NCBI RefSeq assembly: GCF_022581195.2
Contig: NC_061453.1
Span: 10,372,001-10,436,000, forward strand
Length of the DNA stretch: 64,000 nt
Direction of reading: 5' to 3'
Origin: Helicoverpa zea
Taxonomy: Eukaryota; Arthropoda; Insecta; Lepidoptera; Noctuidae
The stretch's first letter is position 1, and each line of letters starts with the position of its first letter. The notes under the pieces are model-generated. The model searched no databases. It worked only from the letters and a program-made list of their open reading frames with translations, and was not told where the DNA came from. Shown one piece after another: positions 1-13,761 of this stretch. Position numbers and translations under genes: made by a program.

Positions 1-3000
1 TAAAGGCAGTTACAGATACAACGACAGTGTTACTGCCGCTAGTCACGCGGCAATTAAATGGATAATTACGTGTTACTTGTTAATGTAGATCAAAAAACGT
101 TGAGTTAATTCTATCCTTTACTTAAATAATTGAACTTTTTAAACGATGAAAACGGGATATTTCACATCCATTGCGCACATAATTCAGGCACATTTTGAAA
201 GCTGTCTTTCTAAAGAAACAAATTGTCGAACAAAGGAATTTCGCTGACGAAATATTAAAGCAGCGAGCCGTCCAGAACTAAAATCTCAAAACCCTATTAG
301 AGTCGCGTGCTTGCCCTAAAACAGGAAACATTAGGAGTGGGCCGTTAACGAAGACTCTATTTCCATCTCAATATTGCAAATACCTTTCGTGTCTTGAGAA
401 ATTGCTTTAACACAGAACACTGGTCTTTGTTCCCATTGTCATAAACGTCATATTCGTTTAACAAGATCTCCTGAAATGGCGAAACATTGGTTCTTGAATA
501 AGGTTGAACTAATCAGCCTGTTCAAGTGACCGGCGGTATATAAAATATTCAATGGCCGTCAGCGACGCTCTCTCCGTATTAATGCTAACGACGATATGCT
601 AATTATTTGAAAATGACTCCTATTATAAGCTTTGCTAAGTACGTCACATCACGACCAGGTTTTCCGCGAAGTTATGGCAAAAGGAATACTTCATATTCAT
701 ACTTAGGTATTGTTAAAAAATTACCAATTTTAAAATTAAAATTTACACTAACATATTCTTAATTTAATTATTTCAAAACGTCTTCTAAATCACATAACAT
801 AATTAGAATTTTCTCAAAACTGACTCAGTTAACAGTCTAAAACTATGTTCAATAATAAATTCGCAAGTCTTATAATACTAATACAAAACGTATAAAACAC
901 AAATATCTGCAGAAAACGTATCTGATATCCATTTCATATCGTAATGAATATATCAGACATTCAGTCGCATCTGGTTAGACTGAAACCCGAGGCCAATTTA
1001 CTTGGAAACTTCTAGAATCATGTTGATTGGAATATACAAGTAACCGTCTAGAATTTCAGCACCGTTGCCATGGCAACCGCGCTGTGGGGTGTTGCAAATT
1101 CATTAGTGGTCACGTAAAAGCTCTTTCCGATGAGGAAACGGTAAATCTTCTTAAAACTTCAACTGAATCTAGATTTAACTCCAGAAATGTACACTTAGTT
1201 ATCTGTTTCGCGAATTGAAGGACTCTTCCACTAGCTTTGGTGAATTGGACTTCATTTTGTAATAATTTCATTCTAAAATTTAACTTTACAAAGCTCGCCC
1301 AAGATCTATTCATAGTCTCCTGAACTACCTGCCGTTGAAAATACGTCATAGACGTCATGATTCATTCAACTAGAGTCTAAATATAAACTACAAACTTACC
1401 GTTCGATAAAACCTTCCCAAATTACACACGTAGGTATCATAGGACCAATTATTCCATTCTACATTTAAAATCAGTCTACAAAGAGTGGATAAAAAGTCCG
1501 TTATTATATTCTAGAAGGTAGGCATCGATTTTCAATTAAGTATCGTACGTATATATCTGTTCCGTCATTAACCGTGGCGTCATTAACCCGGAGCTACCGT
1601 CATTCATATCAGCCTTTGTCTTTTAATGGAGGCGAATGAAAGACTTTCGTTAATGGTGAAGAGCCTTTTGTGTTAATTTGTACTGCCCTATACATTTAGT
1701 TGGAATGTAGCGAATGAAATCTGTGGTGGTCTGTTTTTAGGCTGAAATTCATCTTTGATTCTACCGTTACACTTATGTAATACAAAAGACTCATGATTTA
1801 AGCAGCAGCAAGCTATTTATGAAAGTGCAGCAGCAAGTGAAAATAATCTTGATTAATCTTGGCATTTTTTAATATTATCTTGAACCATCTTCTATGCCTA
1901 CTATATGTGCACAAAAAGATCAGGAACCAAGACATATTTAAGTTTTTCTAACTTGTAAGCTTGTTACATAACTCCATTATCTGAGGAAGGAAGCTTTAAA
2001 TAAGGTGTCTGTATATAAAAATACACGACAAATGGAAACAATAATTTCTCATCAAACCAACAAAGAATATTAAATCGGATTGCAGCAAACAGCACAACAT
2101 TTGAACACGAGTTTTACGTTTAATCCCGCCTGCATTATTTATGAACGCATTCAATTAATATGCGCGTACTCGCAGGAACAATATTGATAATGCGCGAACA
2201 TTATGCGAGCGGGGACTGGGTACTGGTCATAGTGTTGCAGGTATGATAATTATCAGTAGCTATGACTATAATTCTTTTTATGAGGTTTGGTTACGGATTT
2301 CAAATAATATGTGTGTTAATTATAACTTCTTGCCCTTATTTCATACAGGAATTACTAACAGTAGTAGTAGTAGCAGTGGAAAAATGTTTGCGCGAGTTAC
2401 GCTTCAGTGGGTAAAATTGCACAGCTATTTTCGAAAAACCTATTTTACACAGAGACGTATTTCGGTATATTTATCTAAAAGTTAGCAGTTCCTACACAGT
2501 TAAGACTTCTCTATTTCTATGGCGAGATGAATCACTCTTCAAAAGCTTTCGAAAGAATTAGTGCGTAAGTGTTCGCCGACTGTTGAATTACGATATTATC
2601 TTCGACTGTACATTAGATGAAGGAACAAATAAAGTTGGTACCAACGGAGAAAGCGACCTGGCAGCCAGCCAGGATGATGAGACAAACACGAGGGTCAACT
2701 GTTTCTCCTGTCTTGTAGTCTTGGAGAAAGTCAGAATTGATGAGAAGTACACCGTATGTATACTTTACTGATGAATACGGTAAATGACATTTGTTAAAGG
2801 TATATTGTTGCCAGGATAGAGAGGAAACTCTGCAATTTTAATAAAATTTACGAAACAAATACATGCTTTGTTTTTCCCAATTCATGGAAACTCCTGTTTT
2901 GATAAAAACATATTATTATTTTCCTGAAATTTTCCATTTCCATACAAAGCCTCTTAGAACAATATATACCATTAAACACAACAGGGAAATATACTGTGAT

Positions 3001-6000
3001 TATAAAAATGTAAAACAGACGTTTGACTCGTGTTAAAGATTTATATTCAAATGTTCTAAACACAAACCTTTGTTTATGTTTTTTTTTTTGTAAAAACAAC
3101 GGTATTGTTTATCATCACACTTGAAATAATATATGAAACATGAAAGAATCAGTTATTTTCCATTCTTAGTTTTCCCAAGACGCATGGCTGAATGAAAGCC
3201 AGTTAAGAGCCAGTGAGCGGTGATTTTTCAAACGCGCCCCGTTCCGAGGTGTCGGCTTAATTGCCCTACTTTTACTATGAAACCTGCCGTTATATTAAAT
3301 GTTACCTGTATTGAAAACGTAATTCTTCGAAAAATAGATTTTATTGGTAATGGTGCTCACTTTGATATTTCAATAAAACTCGTTTGTAATATCCAACAGT
3401 TTTAGTTGTTAAATTCTCAGAAAAATAAGGTTTATTCTGAATCGTTGAATAGTCAGAAGTGTGTCTAAAACAAGAGGATAAGGAAGCCTTAACAACTCAG
3501 CTCCTTGCGTTGTTCCGAAGATATATTGTCCCAACAAATGTGCTAATGGTGCAACTTGCTGTATTAACGCGATTAATGTCCGTTTTATAGCCTTCATATG
3601 TCTGACGGGGATATTTGAGAAAATCTTTTGTCACGTTGAGATGTAAGAACTTTTAAGATCCAAGAACCAGTAAATGACCAACAAATTTTCAAACTATACA
3701 GGTGTAAGACCAAAAAGGTTAGCAATCAACCACTTCCAAAACCAGAATGTAAACTCTATTCAACGATCTCTGAGCACCTTATATGAATGCGGGAATAACA
3801 CCCATTTTAGACTTTATAGTGCATTTAAACCTAGTTTTCACAGAAACCTTTCGTACGCTCGATATCTTCAATAACGATACCTTGCATGTCACTTAACAGT
3901 CGTTCATAATATTCTATCAGATATTTGACATTATTTGTATAGGGCTTATGTCAATATTATATCTCTTGTAGGCAAAACAATGGATAGATAGGATATTTGG
4001 AATGGCCGCAAAAGAAACCAAATACGCGGTGTTTTTTTTTTAAACTATGGATTTTTTTTTGCACGTTGCATGCATTCGTAAAATGCCTCCAGTATGCGTA
4101 ATGGAATGAAATAGTCCAGTGCTTTGAGTAGTGAAGTGGTGCATGTTGACGTTATAAATAGTTAGTGGGCCATAGACAACTTGTGAACCGATGAGAACTT
4201 TGCCAAACTATGTTGAGTGCGAGCTATGCATGTTTTAGTTGGTTTTACACGCTCTCAACCAAGTGGGCGGTGTTGCGAACTAATTGATGCGTGAAAATAA
4301 ACGGCGGGCTTTAGGCCTTAGAACGGAAAATTTGGTAGCGTAATCATTAAAGGCAAATGCACCTTTGGAGGGTAAAAATAGCTCAGGTGAAAAATACATA
4401 AGACGCGATTAATAAAAACATATTAAAATGACAAATATTCGAAAACTTCATGCTAAAATACATGACAATTGAGACTTTCGTTCTCCATATCCGTGTATAT
4501 TTTTAAAACATGATTCGTTGTGTTCAAAATATGAGTCGTTGTCTGAAAAATTCATTCAACATTTTCTCCCACGTGGATGAGCAAGCGACTGAAAAAACGA
4601 CACAAAAATTTCTTTGAAATGAATCCCAATGCGCTTCTGTTCCAATCTCCACGAAACAAATGTATTTTCAAATAAGCTTTTTATTACCTCTGAAAACGTA
4701 AAACAATATGAATCATTGTGTTATAAGTATCAACATATCGTCTCGTAATATGGCCAATGAAATGTAGATATACTCGTAGCATATGCAAAACTACTTGTAG
4801 AAAGAGAAATCAGCGCTATGCATGCTTAACGACATTTTCTCGTAGGCGTATTTTCTTTATCCAATGCTTTGTCCAACTAATACAATAGGCACAGTCCACT
4901 GTTTGTAACAAGGTTTTGTTGTTGGCAACAATTCGCATCAATAAATACGTACATATTTGTATTAAGTATGTAAAGAAATTTTTTTTCTTGTGTATGTAAG
5001 TGGTTAAGCTGTGACATGACACCAGACAAAAAGTAAGTATAAAAGAAGACGGTGCTGATTAAAAAAAATATGGCCAAAAGGCAGTAGAATGATGACAAGT
5101 ACACAGTTAAGTAAACACCACCAAACTCAGAAATCTGCCTTCACCACTCAAGACAAAATCGAACATGTACACGTGTCAAGTCCTTACTAAGTTGCAGCCC
5201 TGATTACCATGCAAGTCGATCCTCCGTGAGCTCACCGCTGCACCAACAGTGCCAAGGAAAGATGTCTTGGTGGACACCTGCATTTGCTTGTGTCATTTGG
5301 CACGTGTGTGTTGCTTCTCACGTCAAATTGATCCATTTGATCGTTCTTTGTTTCTCGCTTGAATGTTAAGTAGGATGTGATTAATAGGATCAGCAGGTTT
5401 GTTAGTCTATAAGTACATATAGGAGGAATGAGAAAATACTTATAGGTCATTTGCAAAATGAAGCTGAAGGTACATTAGGTAAGAAAAGCTTATGACCCTT
5501 GCATTTTATTCTAGTTCAAAAAGAGCCATTCACGTTACAAATTATTTATGCTATCCTAGTCGTACTTACTAATACGAAACTTTGTAGCTAGCTGTCTTTT
5601 ATGTTGTACTTATAACTTTGTATCTAGATTTTTGACAACACATAACATTTTCCTATACGTAACTTTATGTACCTCTCAGTCTAAGATGACTGGATATAAC
5701 AACATGTTACCACAAGTACACGCCAACCCGATCGTCAACGACGACGATATTCTGTAAAACTGTTCCCAGATATTACATCGTTCATCATTCTTATCAACGC
5801 GACACTTTTCATAAGTGCCGCGAACTAACACGACGTACGACATCAAATAAAATAAAAAAATAAAGCCTTTACCGCATAATATATCAGGAAATGTTGATAA
5901 TTAAATAACGTGAGAAAATTCGATACGGTAAGTGTTGGAATTTTTTAGTAGTTATAAATTTCTAGACAACCTCAATGAGTAGTAAATGATAGGTCAGCGG

Positions 6001-7066
6001 AAATACGCTGAAGTCGACGAAAGTCGTAAATACGTAATTGCAATCAATCGGCTAACTGCAGTTAAACCCACTACTTGGAAATATCATAGTAAATTCTAAG
6101 TCACAGTAATGCCATGGAATTCTTAGAAGTACTTGGTTTTCTGTGATGAATTCATTTCAGGATGTCTTTATAGCCAAAAACCGTGATGGTAAACAATAAA
6201 GATTTAATTAACTTCACTATTACAAAACACAGCTGTTACAAGCATCTCAGCTGTGGCATTCTATTATTACAAGCCCAACATTCGCAAATAACAATAATAT
6301 AAATATTTATTCATTGTTACGGACGTGGCGTTATCTCGCTCCTCTTGCTAACGGTCAATAGCTCTGCTTGTCCCACTTCGTATTTATATCGTATCTTCAT
6401 GATTGCAACCTCTTTGGTGCTGACAGACATAGAGAATTAAGTTGACAATGCAGTTTCTGTATTGTCTATGGCGGAATTCTCTACTGGGGTCATGAAAAGA
6501 TGGCATTTGTTTTTTTTTTTAAACCAATAATCGTTTTTTTTTTTTGTCAATGAATAGTCCTTAAACTTATATTAATCTTTAAACTTTTTCCTCACTATTG
6601 TCTAGCTGATTCTATTTATTCCATTCTCATCAAAAGAAACTGCAATCACTAGAATAAAAATGCAGTCGATCATTTGTATGACCATAATGACTTGCCGCAT
6701 ACATATATCCAATATTTCTCTAACGACCTGAGTAATACTAGGCGCTGAACAAACGTAGGCAAAAACAACATTATGTGTGGGAACAAAAACTGTTTAAAGC
6801 AGACAGCTTTCAACATATTAATATGTCGTAGAGGCTCAGTGTAATATATCCGGCAAGTGTCGGTCTCGTTTCGCGCCAATATTTCCTGAAAGCTGTTACG
6901 TTGTCATCCAATATACCTAAATACCTATAAGAAACAAGGTCGGACTGTTAGTAATATCTATTCTGTATTGTTTTCAATATTAATACCAAATAATATTCTT
7001 TCAACTTTGAAGATATTGTCAATTTTCAATTATTAAGAACCAGCCATCGTAGAGACAGATAATTTT

Positions 7067-7175
7067 GTGTCAAAACGATGAAAGCTATACGATTGTGTCT
7101 ATTTGGAGATTACAAACACAACTCGAAAGACATCGATTCTTTTCATTGCAATATTGCATCGTTTTGATATGACAC
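7067..7175. repeat. imperfect inverted repeat, about 109 bp
   Basis: GTGTCAAAACGATG (7067-7080) pairs with CATCGTTTTGATATGACAC (7157-7175) apart from a 5-base bulge. A perfect palindrome TGCAATATTGCA (7147-7158) overlaps the right arm. It may be a fold-back MITE remnant. No target duplication is seen. Confidence 0.4.
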
Positions 7176-10100
7176 ATCTCGGTCATATGGAAAACCTTAA
7201 ACAAAAGATCGCGGTCATCTGAGCTGGGTCGCCTTACAGTCAATCGATTCCAAATCACATCATTATGAACGTCGTCTAGAATTTCAATTGTGATTCTGTT
7301 TATTTCTACATCATAAAAACTGGTACTTTGAACTCGGAAATAAAAGAATGTACACTCGCGGCCAACGCTCCTAACAAGCCAAAATAAAAACTAATAAATC
7401 ACGAAATAAAATTGCGTTGGCGTCAAAAGTGAATGCATCTCGTGAGTTTTTCACACGCGGGGAAACTCTTAATTTTATAAATGAACGTAAGCTTTCTCGT
7501 TCGTCCATTCACAATATTATTTCGGGCTCGCGTAATCAACGCCCACCGTCTCTGAGTTGCCGATATTTTCGGTGCGCGAGCCAAGATCAGCTTTAGTTTA
7601 TTTTTACGATAGAAAAATACTAAATTTGAACAAATTGTGATGTTTATTTTTTTGCTTCTGATCTTTTTTTACCGTAAATCATCCAGATAAAACACTATAA
7701 AGATAGTACGCAATAAGTTTGCATTAGATTCATACCCATACATACCTTACTAACAATATAAGTTCCTAATAACAAGATAACATCTGTTCCAGCTAATTCA
7801 TTTACGTAAAGCGACGTCCAGCAGTCGGGTGCAATACTATTAGTGTCTCTCATTTCGGTAATGTCGTCTATTGTTCGCGTCACGACATTTTCTTAGCTTT
7901 TTCTTTGATCTTCGTGAGAAGATTTTCATTTTGTGACGCATTACTTTGAAGGGCCTAGTGCCTGTAGCGAGCGGACAAAATGGAATGAAAAATATAAAAC
8001 ACATATTGTATTGATAATAATTTTGTATTTTTCGTTTGTTATTTAGAATAATTCATGTATGTATTTACGTATTGGTCAATATTTGCAAATACATTTCGGT
8101 TAGTGCCCTCAAATATTCGTGTTTACAATAGAAAATAAACGCAAAACGCTAAAATATATGTTCGATTTCGTAAACAAGAACTGACCACAATAATTAATAT
8201 AACGTAAGCGGTAATTACGATTTATTTACCTAAATTAATGTTCCTAGAACTTAATGACCAATTATTCCACAGCAGGGCGTTATAAATTAATTCCTTCGAC
8301 ATATGCCATTGTTGCTACTAATTGTAGCTAGTTATTGAAAGAAGAACTGAAGCTAAATCATATGTATGGTACCTACTTGAAGAACTCCTTAATATCATTC
8401 TGGTATAAAACAAAAGCTCAATATATCATTAGAGGAAATCCAGTGTTGTCGTTTTTGTGGTGTGTCGCTGTCTCCGAGGCCACGCCCCTGCAGACATCAG
8501 CGATTCATTTGACGAGAGCGTCATTACGTTCCGGAGCCGTTCCGAAGGGTTCCGCAGAACCATCAAGTTCTCTTCAAATAACGCCAGATTGCATTGACAG
8601 TTCTTAATGATTCGCTACAAAAAATATTCGCATTCGTTGAAATACTTTTGCAACCGACTGTACGCCCCGAACAGAATGGACGAAATAATTATTTCAAATT
8701 TCAATCTTCATGCTCAAAGCTTTCATATTGGACAGAAAATTAAATCACTTCTAATAATAGCTTTTGCGCATTTCATTATCGACTACGGTACAAGGTCTGG
8801 AAGTCTAATTGATAAGTAATAAAAACATAATTACGAGGACAATTTATTCAAGTGTTTGACAATTTAATGATCCGCGACGAATTGCATTAAATCAGAGACA
8901 ATGATGTAGTCATTGCTTGCATTATGTAAGAGGGAAACCAATTAATCCTAGCGCTTTATATTAATCACAACTCCGCGTGGAATGCTCGGAGGTAGTGTAA
9001 CTATAGTTGAAGTTTAATCGAAGTTTCTCTTACTTACCCACATGTGAATAAGTAGGTGTATGTCTAGAGATAAGTTCACTCGGCAACTTTAGATCGAGAG
9101 GCGTCATACACCCCGTCATGCGGCGAATTGATTATGATAATATACTTGCATTATGTTGCAATCAACAACTGGTGCATTCGAGAACTTACTACAAACTTTA
9201 AAACTTACTCTAACAGAAGTGTTTAGCTTTAGCTTTGTGTTAATTAAATTATCCTGGATAACTGTAACCTGACTGTCAATCGAAAATTCGATCTAATATA
9301 TTGGTTTAAATAATTTATTCGTTTTTATTTCAAGTTACCTTACTTTATCAAGTCTTTTGGGGACAAAGATACTACCATAAAGTTGAATCCCATAGTCAGA
9401 TATCACTTTGAATTCTTACTTTTTGCTATGTCGTTGCTCTTGAAGTAAAAATATTTGCCTTCCACAGATAAGGTATGTTGTCACAAATAATAATGTCAGT
9501 GAATTATTTACATACCTACGTACAACAAGTAATTATTATTGATTCTTTTTATTTGTACAAGTATTATTTTACATCTTTATTTATTTCTTCTGTAATCATT
9601 CATTCATTCCATTCTTTTATAAAACGTGTTCAAAGGTAAAACGTTTTCAAATTATTCCATTTGTAAACAGCATAGACTAAAGACCTTCTTATTCTTTTGT
9701 TTCTTCAAAGAGTAATTAATCTCAGTGTATATTTTTTATTCTTATCATTAAAAAATGCTGAAGTAACTCTGAACGAATTTGACGATAATTATAATATTCT
9801 AAATACGTGTAACAGTCACAGGGGTTTTGAAATTCTATCCCATAAGTTATTACAACTAATTAACATCTATGTTCGCAACCAACAAGGTAATTAGTAAGTA
9901 ATTGCCAGTGTTCATAAGCCTTGTTTGACGTAAACAAATAAATAATAACACACAACTTGTAAAAGTAGATATAATTGTATAGAAGGCGTAATTTGTAGCA
10001 ATAAATATGCAATTATCATGTTCCGAGTTTATATAAAATGGCCAACAATGTTATGAGCTGCCCGGAGGCACGTCTTGCTGTGTAAAACGACAAAAAGGTG

Positions 10101-11960
10101 ACAAATAAAGTATAATTTAAACTATATAGTTCCCTATTTTACAAAGAAAACAGCACCACAAGTATCATTAGATACTTCTAGTACCATAGACACTAATAAA
10201 TATTCAAAGAGCACAATTTGCTAGCGATGTCTGATTGATATCATCCTCCGCGCGACGCACAAGCAATCATAATTGCAGACACAAGTACACAAGTTATGTT
10301 CTTGTTTTATTAATTAGCTCTTTGTTGATGAAGGGCTAGGTCGATAGTTCAAGCTTGGAACTCTTAACTGCCATTACAACATAAAGAAGAACACATAACA
10401 GGTTTATATAAAAACTGAGCATAGACAAAATCAATATAAAAGAAAAAAGAAACACTTGAATTTGGAACGTCGAAAATCTCTAGAGCCCTTCGTTGTATGT
10501 TAGATTCAACGATGATACAAATTTCAATTTGTGTGTACGCACATTTTTTTACAACAAAGTCCTGATATTACCTCTCTACGGCCCTCGTAAAATGAATACA
10601 GGGGCTCTTGCTCTCTTTGTAGGCATTTCAGGACTTTCTGTTATAATATTTAAGGTATGATTTCATATAAAATATGATGCGGAATGGTGACCAGCCCTAA
10701 ACAGCGGAAGTAAAACGGGACTGTTTGCGTATATTTTTATGAGAAAAAAATGTCTGACATTATGTTTATAAGGCGAGCCTTAGGCAAGGAAAAAATATAA
10801 AATGAGAAATTTAACTGGGCGTGTTCAATACAGAAGATACAACGATAAAAATAAATGTTAATATTGTTGGACGGTACCGTTTAATCATGGCCGCTAGCGA
10901 TTGGGAACGACTATAATCTTTACTGTGACTTCTAAACGCTACGTCTTATTAATCAGTTATGGCATCTAATTGTTTGAACAAATACCTGGTTGTTTATTGA
11001 TGTTTCCGTTATAAAACGGCTGATTCACCGATGGTGTATTGATAGGCAGCAGTAAGCTTAATTGAAACCTAACAAAACTGTTCATCTGGTGCTGTCTGCT
11101 AATTGGCAATCAACGACGCATCGCCGCCGCCCCGGACCCCACTCCACTGGAATGTGCAACCGTACACCCGATCATCATTATACACATCGGGAGAATTGGA
11201 CTGGAAAATAGCACTTTCCTATTACTGACACACTGAAGATTTTCAAGCAGAGGAAAATGGGGAATTGCGAGCTAGCTCGAGAAAAATCGTTTGAGAATTA
11301 AGGTGAAGCAAAGTGAGTTACCAGCTTAATGGGTTTCCTTTGTGACACGCTATGGTATCAGTTTCAAATCCGCTTTCAATTGTTTTAGAATAGCCAATTT
11401 GTTAAGTGCCTTCTAGCATTTTTCTTCTTTCAGCAAAGGATTTTTGTAGTTAGGAAAGTGTTTGACTCTTGAAGCCAATCGGCTTTAATATTAATATAAA
11501 GCATCATGATTACGACCTTATCTTTTCCCCAGTGATTAAAATATACCTATCGATCCATACGAACTTTTGGATTAACAATATTACTAGGATTATACGAATC
11601 ACCTTATAAATTATATAATAAATAAACCTTCATAAGCTGATGAGAGCAAATTGTTCCCCGCTACATCTGAACCGGTCCCGCGGGAAATGTTTGAGTTAGG
11701 TAAAAGTGCTGCTGAACTAATTGTTACTTTGTTCCCCTTTGTATTACATATTACATAACGACGGGTTAGCAAACGAGGCTCTACCTGGCCTAAACACACA
11801 CATAGACAACCTTGAAACTAAACAACCTCTTTTGTTTTTTTTTTTGTTTTTTTTAAACCTCACGTATGTACCCAGCCTAATTTGATGACATTTATAATGC
11901 AGAATAAAAAAAAATAATCAGAATAATATAAATGCATCTTTTGCAAAGACCTTTGTGCCC

Positions 11961-11974
11961 TTGACAGCTGTCAA
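11961..11974. promoter_or_regulatory. TTGACAGCTGTCAA palindrome, TALE-type site
   Basis: TGACAG and its mirror form a perfect 14-bp palindrome. GATGACAGC and ACTGTCAAC follow within 40 bp. TGACAG is the known core of TALE homeodomain factors (TGIF/Achintya and Homothorax), so this cluster could bind them. Only the motif is seen. Confidence 0.35.
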
Positions 11975-12554
11975 TTTTCAAGGGATGACAGCACTTGTAC
12001 AACTGTCAACTACACCAAAAACGGTCTATTGAACAAGTGTCATAAAGAACCATGTTACAGTTACAATATTTTTGAATGAGTGTTTAATAGAAATAATGTT
12101 TGTTTGTGTATATAATTACGTGTTCATTTGATGTTTTAATGAAAGAAACACAAAACAGTAATTAACTATTCAGATTGGATTTCGATATAAAATGGTAATT
12201 ACTATAAATAATCAATGCACGGCGCCATACATTAATAATGTGTTCGTTCATTAAAAGGAAATAAGCTATTATTAATAATTATTTTTGCACATAGTGATTG
12301 GTAGAGCTAATTATTTACACATTATTGTGAAAAAATTAACTTGTGACGCACGACAAAGCTAGGCCAAGTTTGCAATTAAATAATTAACATCATTAGTCCT
12401 AGAAAAATAAGTAATTATATTTTATCAATATTTTTTATACTATTCAAGTGATTAGGTAGCAACTACGAATTAATTAATTAATGTACACTGCACGTTAAAA
12501 AACTAGTTCATTAAATCTATTTTCTTTCTGCTTCCGAGCATGGAAGAAGAAAAG

Positions 12555-12611
12555 TCATCTTCCGAGCCTTTTCAACAACAACAAGCAACAAGGTATGTTG
12601 GAGTCGGTTGG
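12555..12611. repeat. possible scrap of the same SINE tail
   Basis: TCATCTTCCGAGCCTTTT (12555-12572) and TATGTTGGAGTCGGTTGG (12594-12611) match, in the same order, two blocks next to the tail of the SINE at 44.37 kb (TCATCCTCCGAGCCTTTT and TATGTTGGGGTCGGCTTC). An unrelated ACAACAACAAG-type stretch separates them. No duplication or head is present. It could be an old truncated copy with an inserted simple repeat. Confidence 0.4.
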
Positions 12612-12995
12612 GGGGATAAGAAAAACATTAATAAACTATATTTAAAAATATATATAGGTACCTAATGATTTGTGGATTATGAATTATTCTTTTGACAACA
12701 AATTAACTACTTGAAAAGCGTTTATTTACCAAACTTCCGAGACACATCTAGTAGCTAAACATCTCAGTTTGCAGTCAGAGCACAGCTGCGTCTACGCATG
12801 AGAGCGTACACCAGTAACCGCTGTAGCGCATGCGTGGCCTTAGCACACATACTGACTGACCGCTTGTTTGTCATTACACGTCATTTTATTAGTAAAGTAT
12901 GTTTGTTTCTATGTACCTTTGTGCAGTTGGAATATGTAACGGCCTCGAGTTTGTGTATAATGCAAAAAAAAATAAAAATAAGTGCATTCGTTTTC
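12612..12995. other. gene-free DNA with a GCGCATGCG motif
   Basis: Between the SINE scrap and the nested repeats lies DNA with CTGCGTCTACGCATG and TGTAGCGCATGCGTGGCC (about 12.79-12.84 kb), which resemble the NRF1/erect-wing site. No convincing frame is seen. Confidence 0.4.
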
Positions 12996-13051
12996 AGGGT
13001 TCCCTAAGCAGACTAAGTCTTCACTGTTCGTCTATCCGTCTGTCGCTAAAG
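12996..13051 (+). repeat. dispersed lepidopteran repeat, left part split by the MITE
   Basis: AGGGTTCC followed by TATCCGTCTGTCGC matches the left part of the repeat at 23.35 kb (AAGGTTCCGT, then CTGTCTGTCTGTCACC). The continuation lies after the MITE at 13625. This family, with GGTTCCG..CGGAACC ends, is widespread in moth genomes as I know them. Confidence 0.65.
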
Positions 13052-13624
13052 CTTGGGTTTCCTAGGAAAGCGGTGCCGTCATATAGCGGCCGTCATATTA
13101 CGGACGCAAATAGACGGTCGTCTTTACGGTGATGACATGTGGAAAGTTCCACGGCCGTTTTAACACACCGTCATAAACTTTTTGTTAGTTGTATCATACT
13201 TACTAACCTGTTTTATTTAATATTTCTCAAATTTCACGACAACAATTCTGTTTTAGTTGACTTTTTCTATAATCTTTACTTTTTATATTATATATTGCTT
13301 CGTGGTTACGAACGAAATCTATTAAAATTTCGTCGTCCTCGCTGCTCCAAGAGTTGTAACAAATTTTTGACGTTGTTCCGAAAAAAAAACACAAATACGT
13401 ATTAAAAAAGCTTCACCGCTTTCAATAAAACGTTCACCAAACTATCTGACACCGTCAAGACGGCCGTCATGCAAATGGCGGCACCGCTTTTTGAAGTTAC
13501 GGCGTCGGTTACCGCTCTCTAGGAAACCGCCCCATTTCGTTTACATAGACAACGTTCTGGTGACGTCATTCACCGCTGTATTACGGCCGCTATATGACGG
13601 CACCGCTTTCCTAGGAAACCAAAG
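13052..13624. mobile_element. 573-bp MITE with 42-bp terminal inverted repeats
   Basis: The ends are near-perfect inverted repeats of about 42 bp: the left starts CTTGGGTTTCCTAGGAAAGC and the right, reverse-complemented, CTTTGGTTTCCTAGGAAAGC. Both continue GGTGCCGTCATATAGCGGCC. GCCGTCAT and CCGCTNTCTAGGAAACC-like motifs recur inside as subterminal repeats. Flanks CTAAAG and CTTAAG suggest an imperfect 6-bp target duplication, although a duplication of AAAGCTT with shorter ends is also possible. The interior is AT-rich. It holds one 88-codon frame (13139-13405) with no transposase motif that I can see, so the element is non-autonomous. It has landed inside an older repeat (12996-13051 and 13625-13761). 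Superfamily not assigned. Confidence 0.8.
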
Positions 13625-13761
13625 CTTAAGCTGTATCTCAAAAACCGTGATAGTTAGACAGTTGAAATTCCACAGATGATGTATTATTGTTGCCGCTATA
13701 ACTGAAAACTAGAATAAAATATATTTTAGGGGATTCCCATATAAAAAAACGTATTTTGCGC
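13625..13761 (+). repeat. dispersed lepidopteran repeat, right part split by the MITE
   Basis: CTGTATCTCAAAAACCGTGA, ACAGTTGAAAT, GATGTATTATTGTTGC and GGGGATTCCCAT occur in the same order as CTGTATCTCATGAACCGAGC, ACAGTTGAAAT, GATGTATTATTGTTGC and GGGGCTCCCAT in the copy at 23.4 kb. The end of the repeat (ACGGAACCC) is lost here. Confidence 0.7.

Larger units (their letters stand above)
1..12554. other. gene-free DNA
   Basis: No supportable exon, RNA gene or intact transposon is visible. Open frames here reach only about 90 codons and read like chance. A GC-richer patch at 8.44-8.60 kb contains GGCCACGCCCC, a KLF-like word, within a 90-codon frame of no known family. A weak tRNA-like trace at about 5.10-5.25 kb may be an old SINE. 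T runs occur near 4.03, 6.51-6.54 and 11.83 kb. The inverted repeat at 7.07 kb and the TGACAG palindrome at 11.96 kb are listed separately. Confidence 0.6.

Noticed and set aside
5100..5255. Possible tRNA-derived SINE (TGGTGCAGCGG and GGATCGACTTG on the minus strand)
   Set aside because: The two boxes are only about 10 bases apart, and no tail or duplication is seen; too weak to annotate.
8335..8607. 90-codon plus-strand frame with a GC-richer end
   Set aside because: The first half is AT-rich chance sequence. The second half looks like control DNA (CCACGCCCC) and has no protein pattern.
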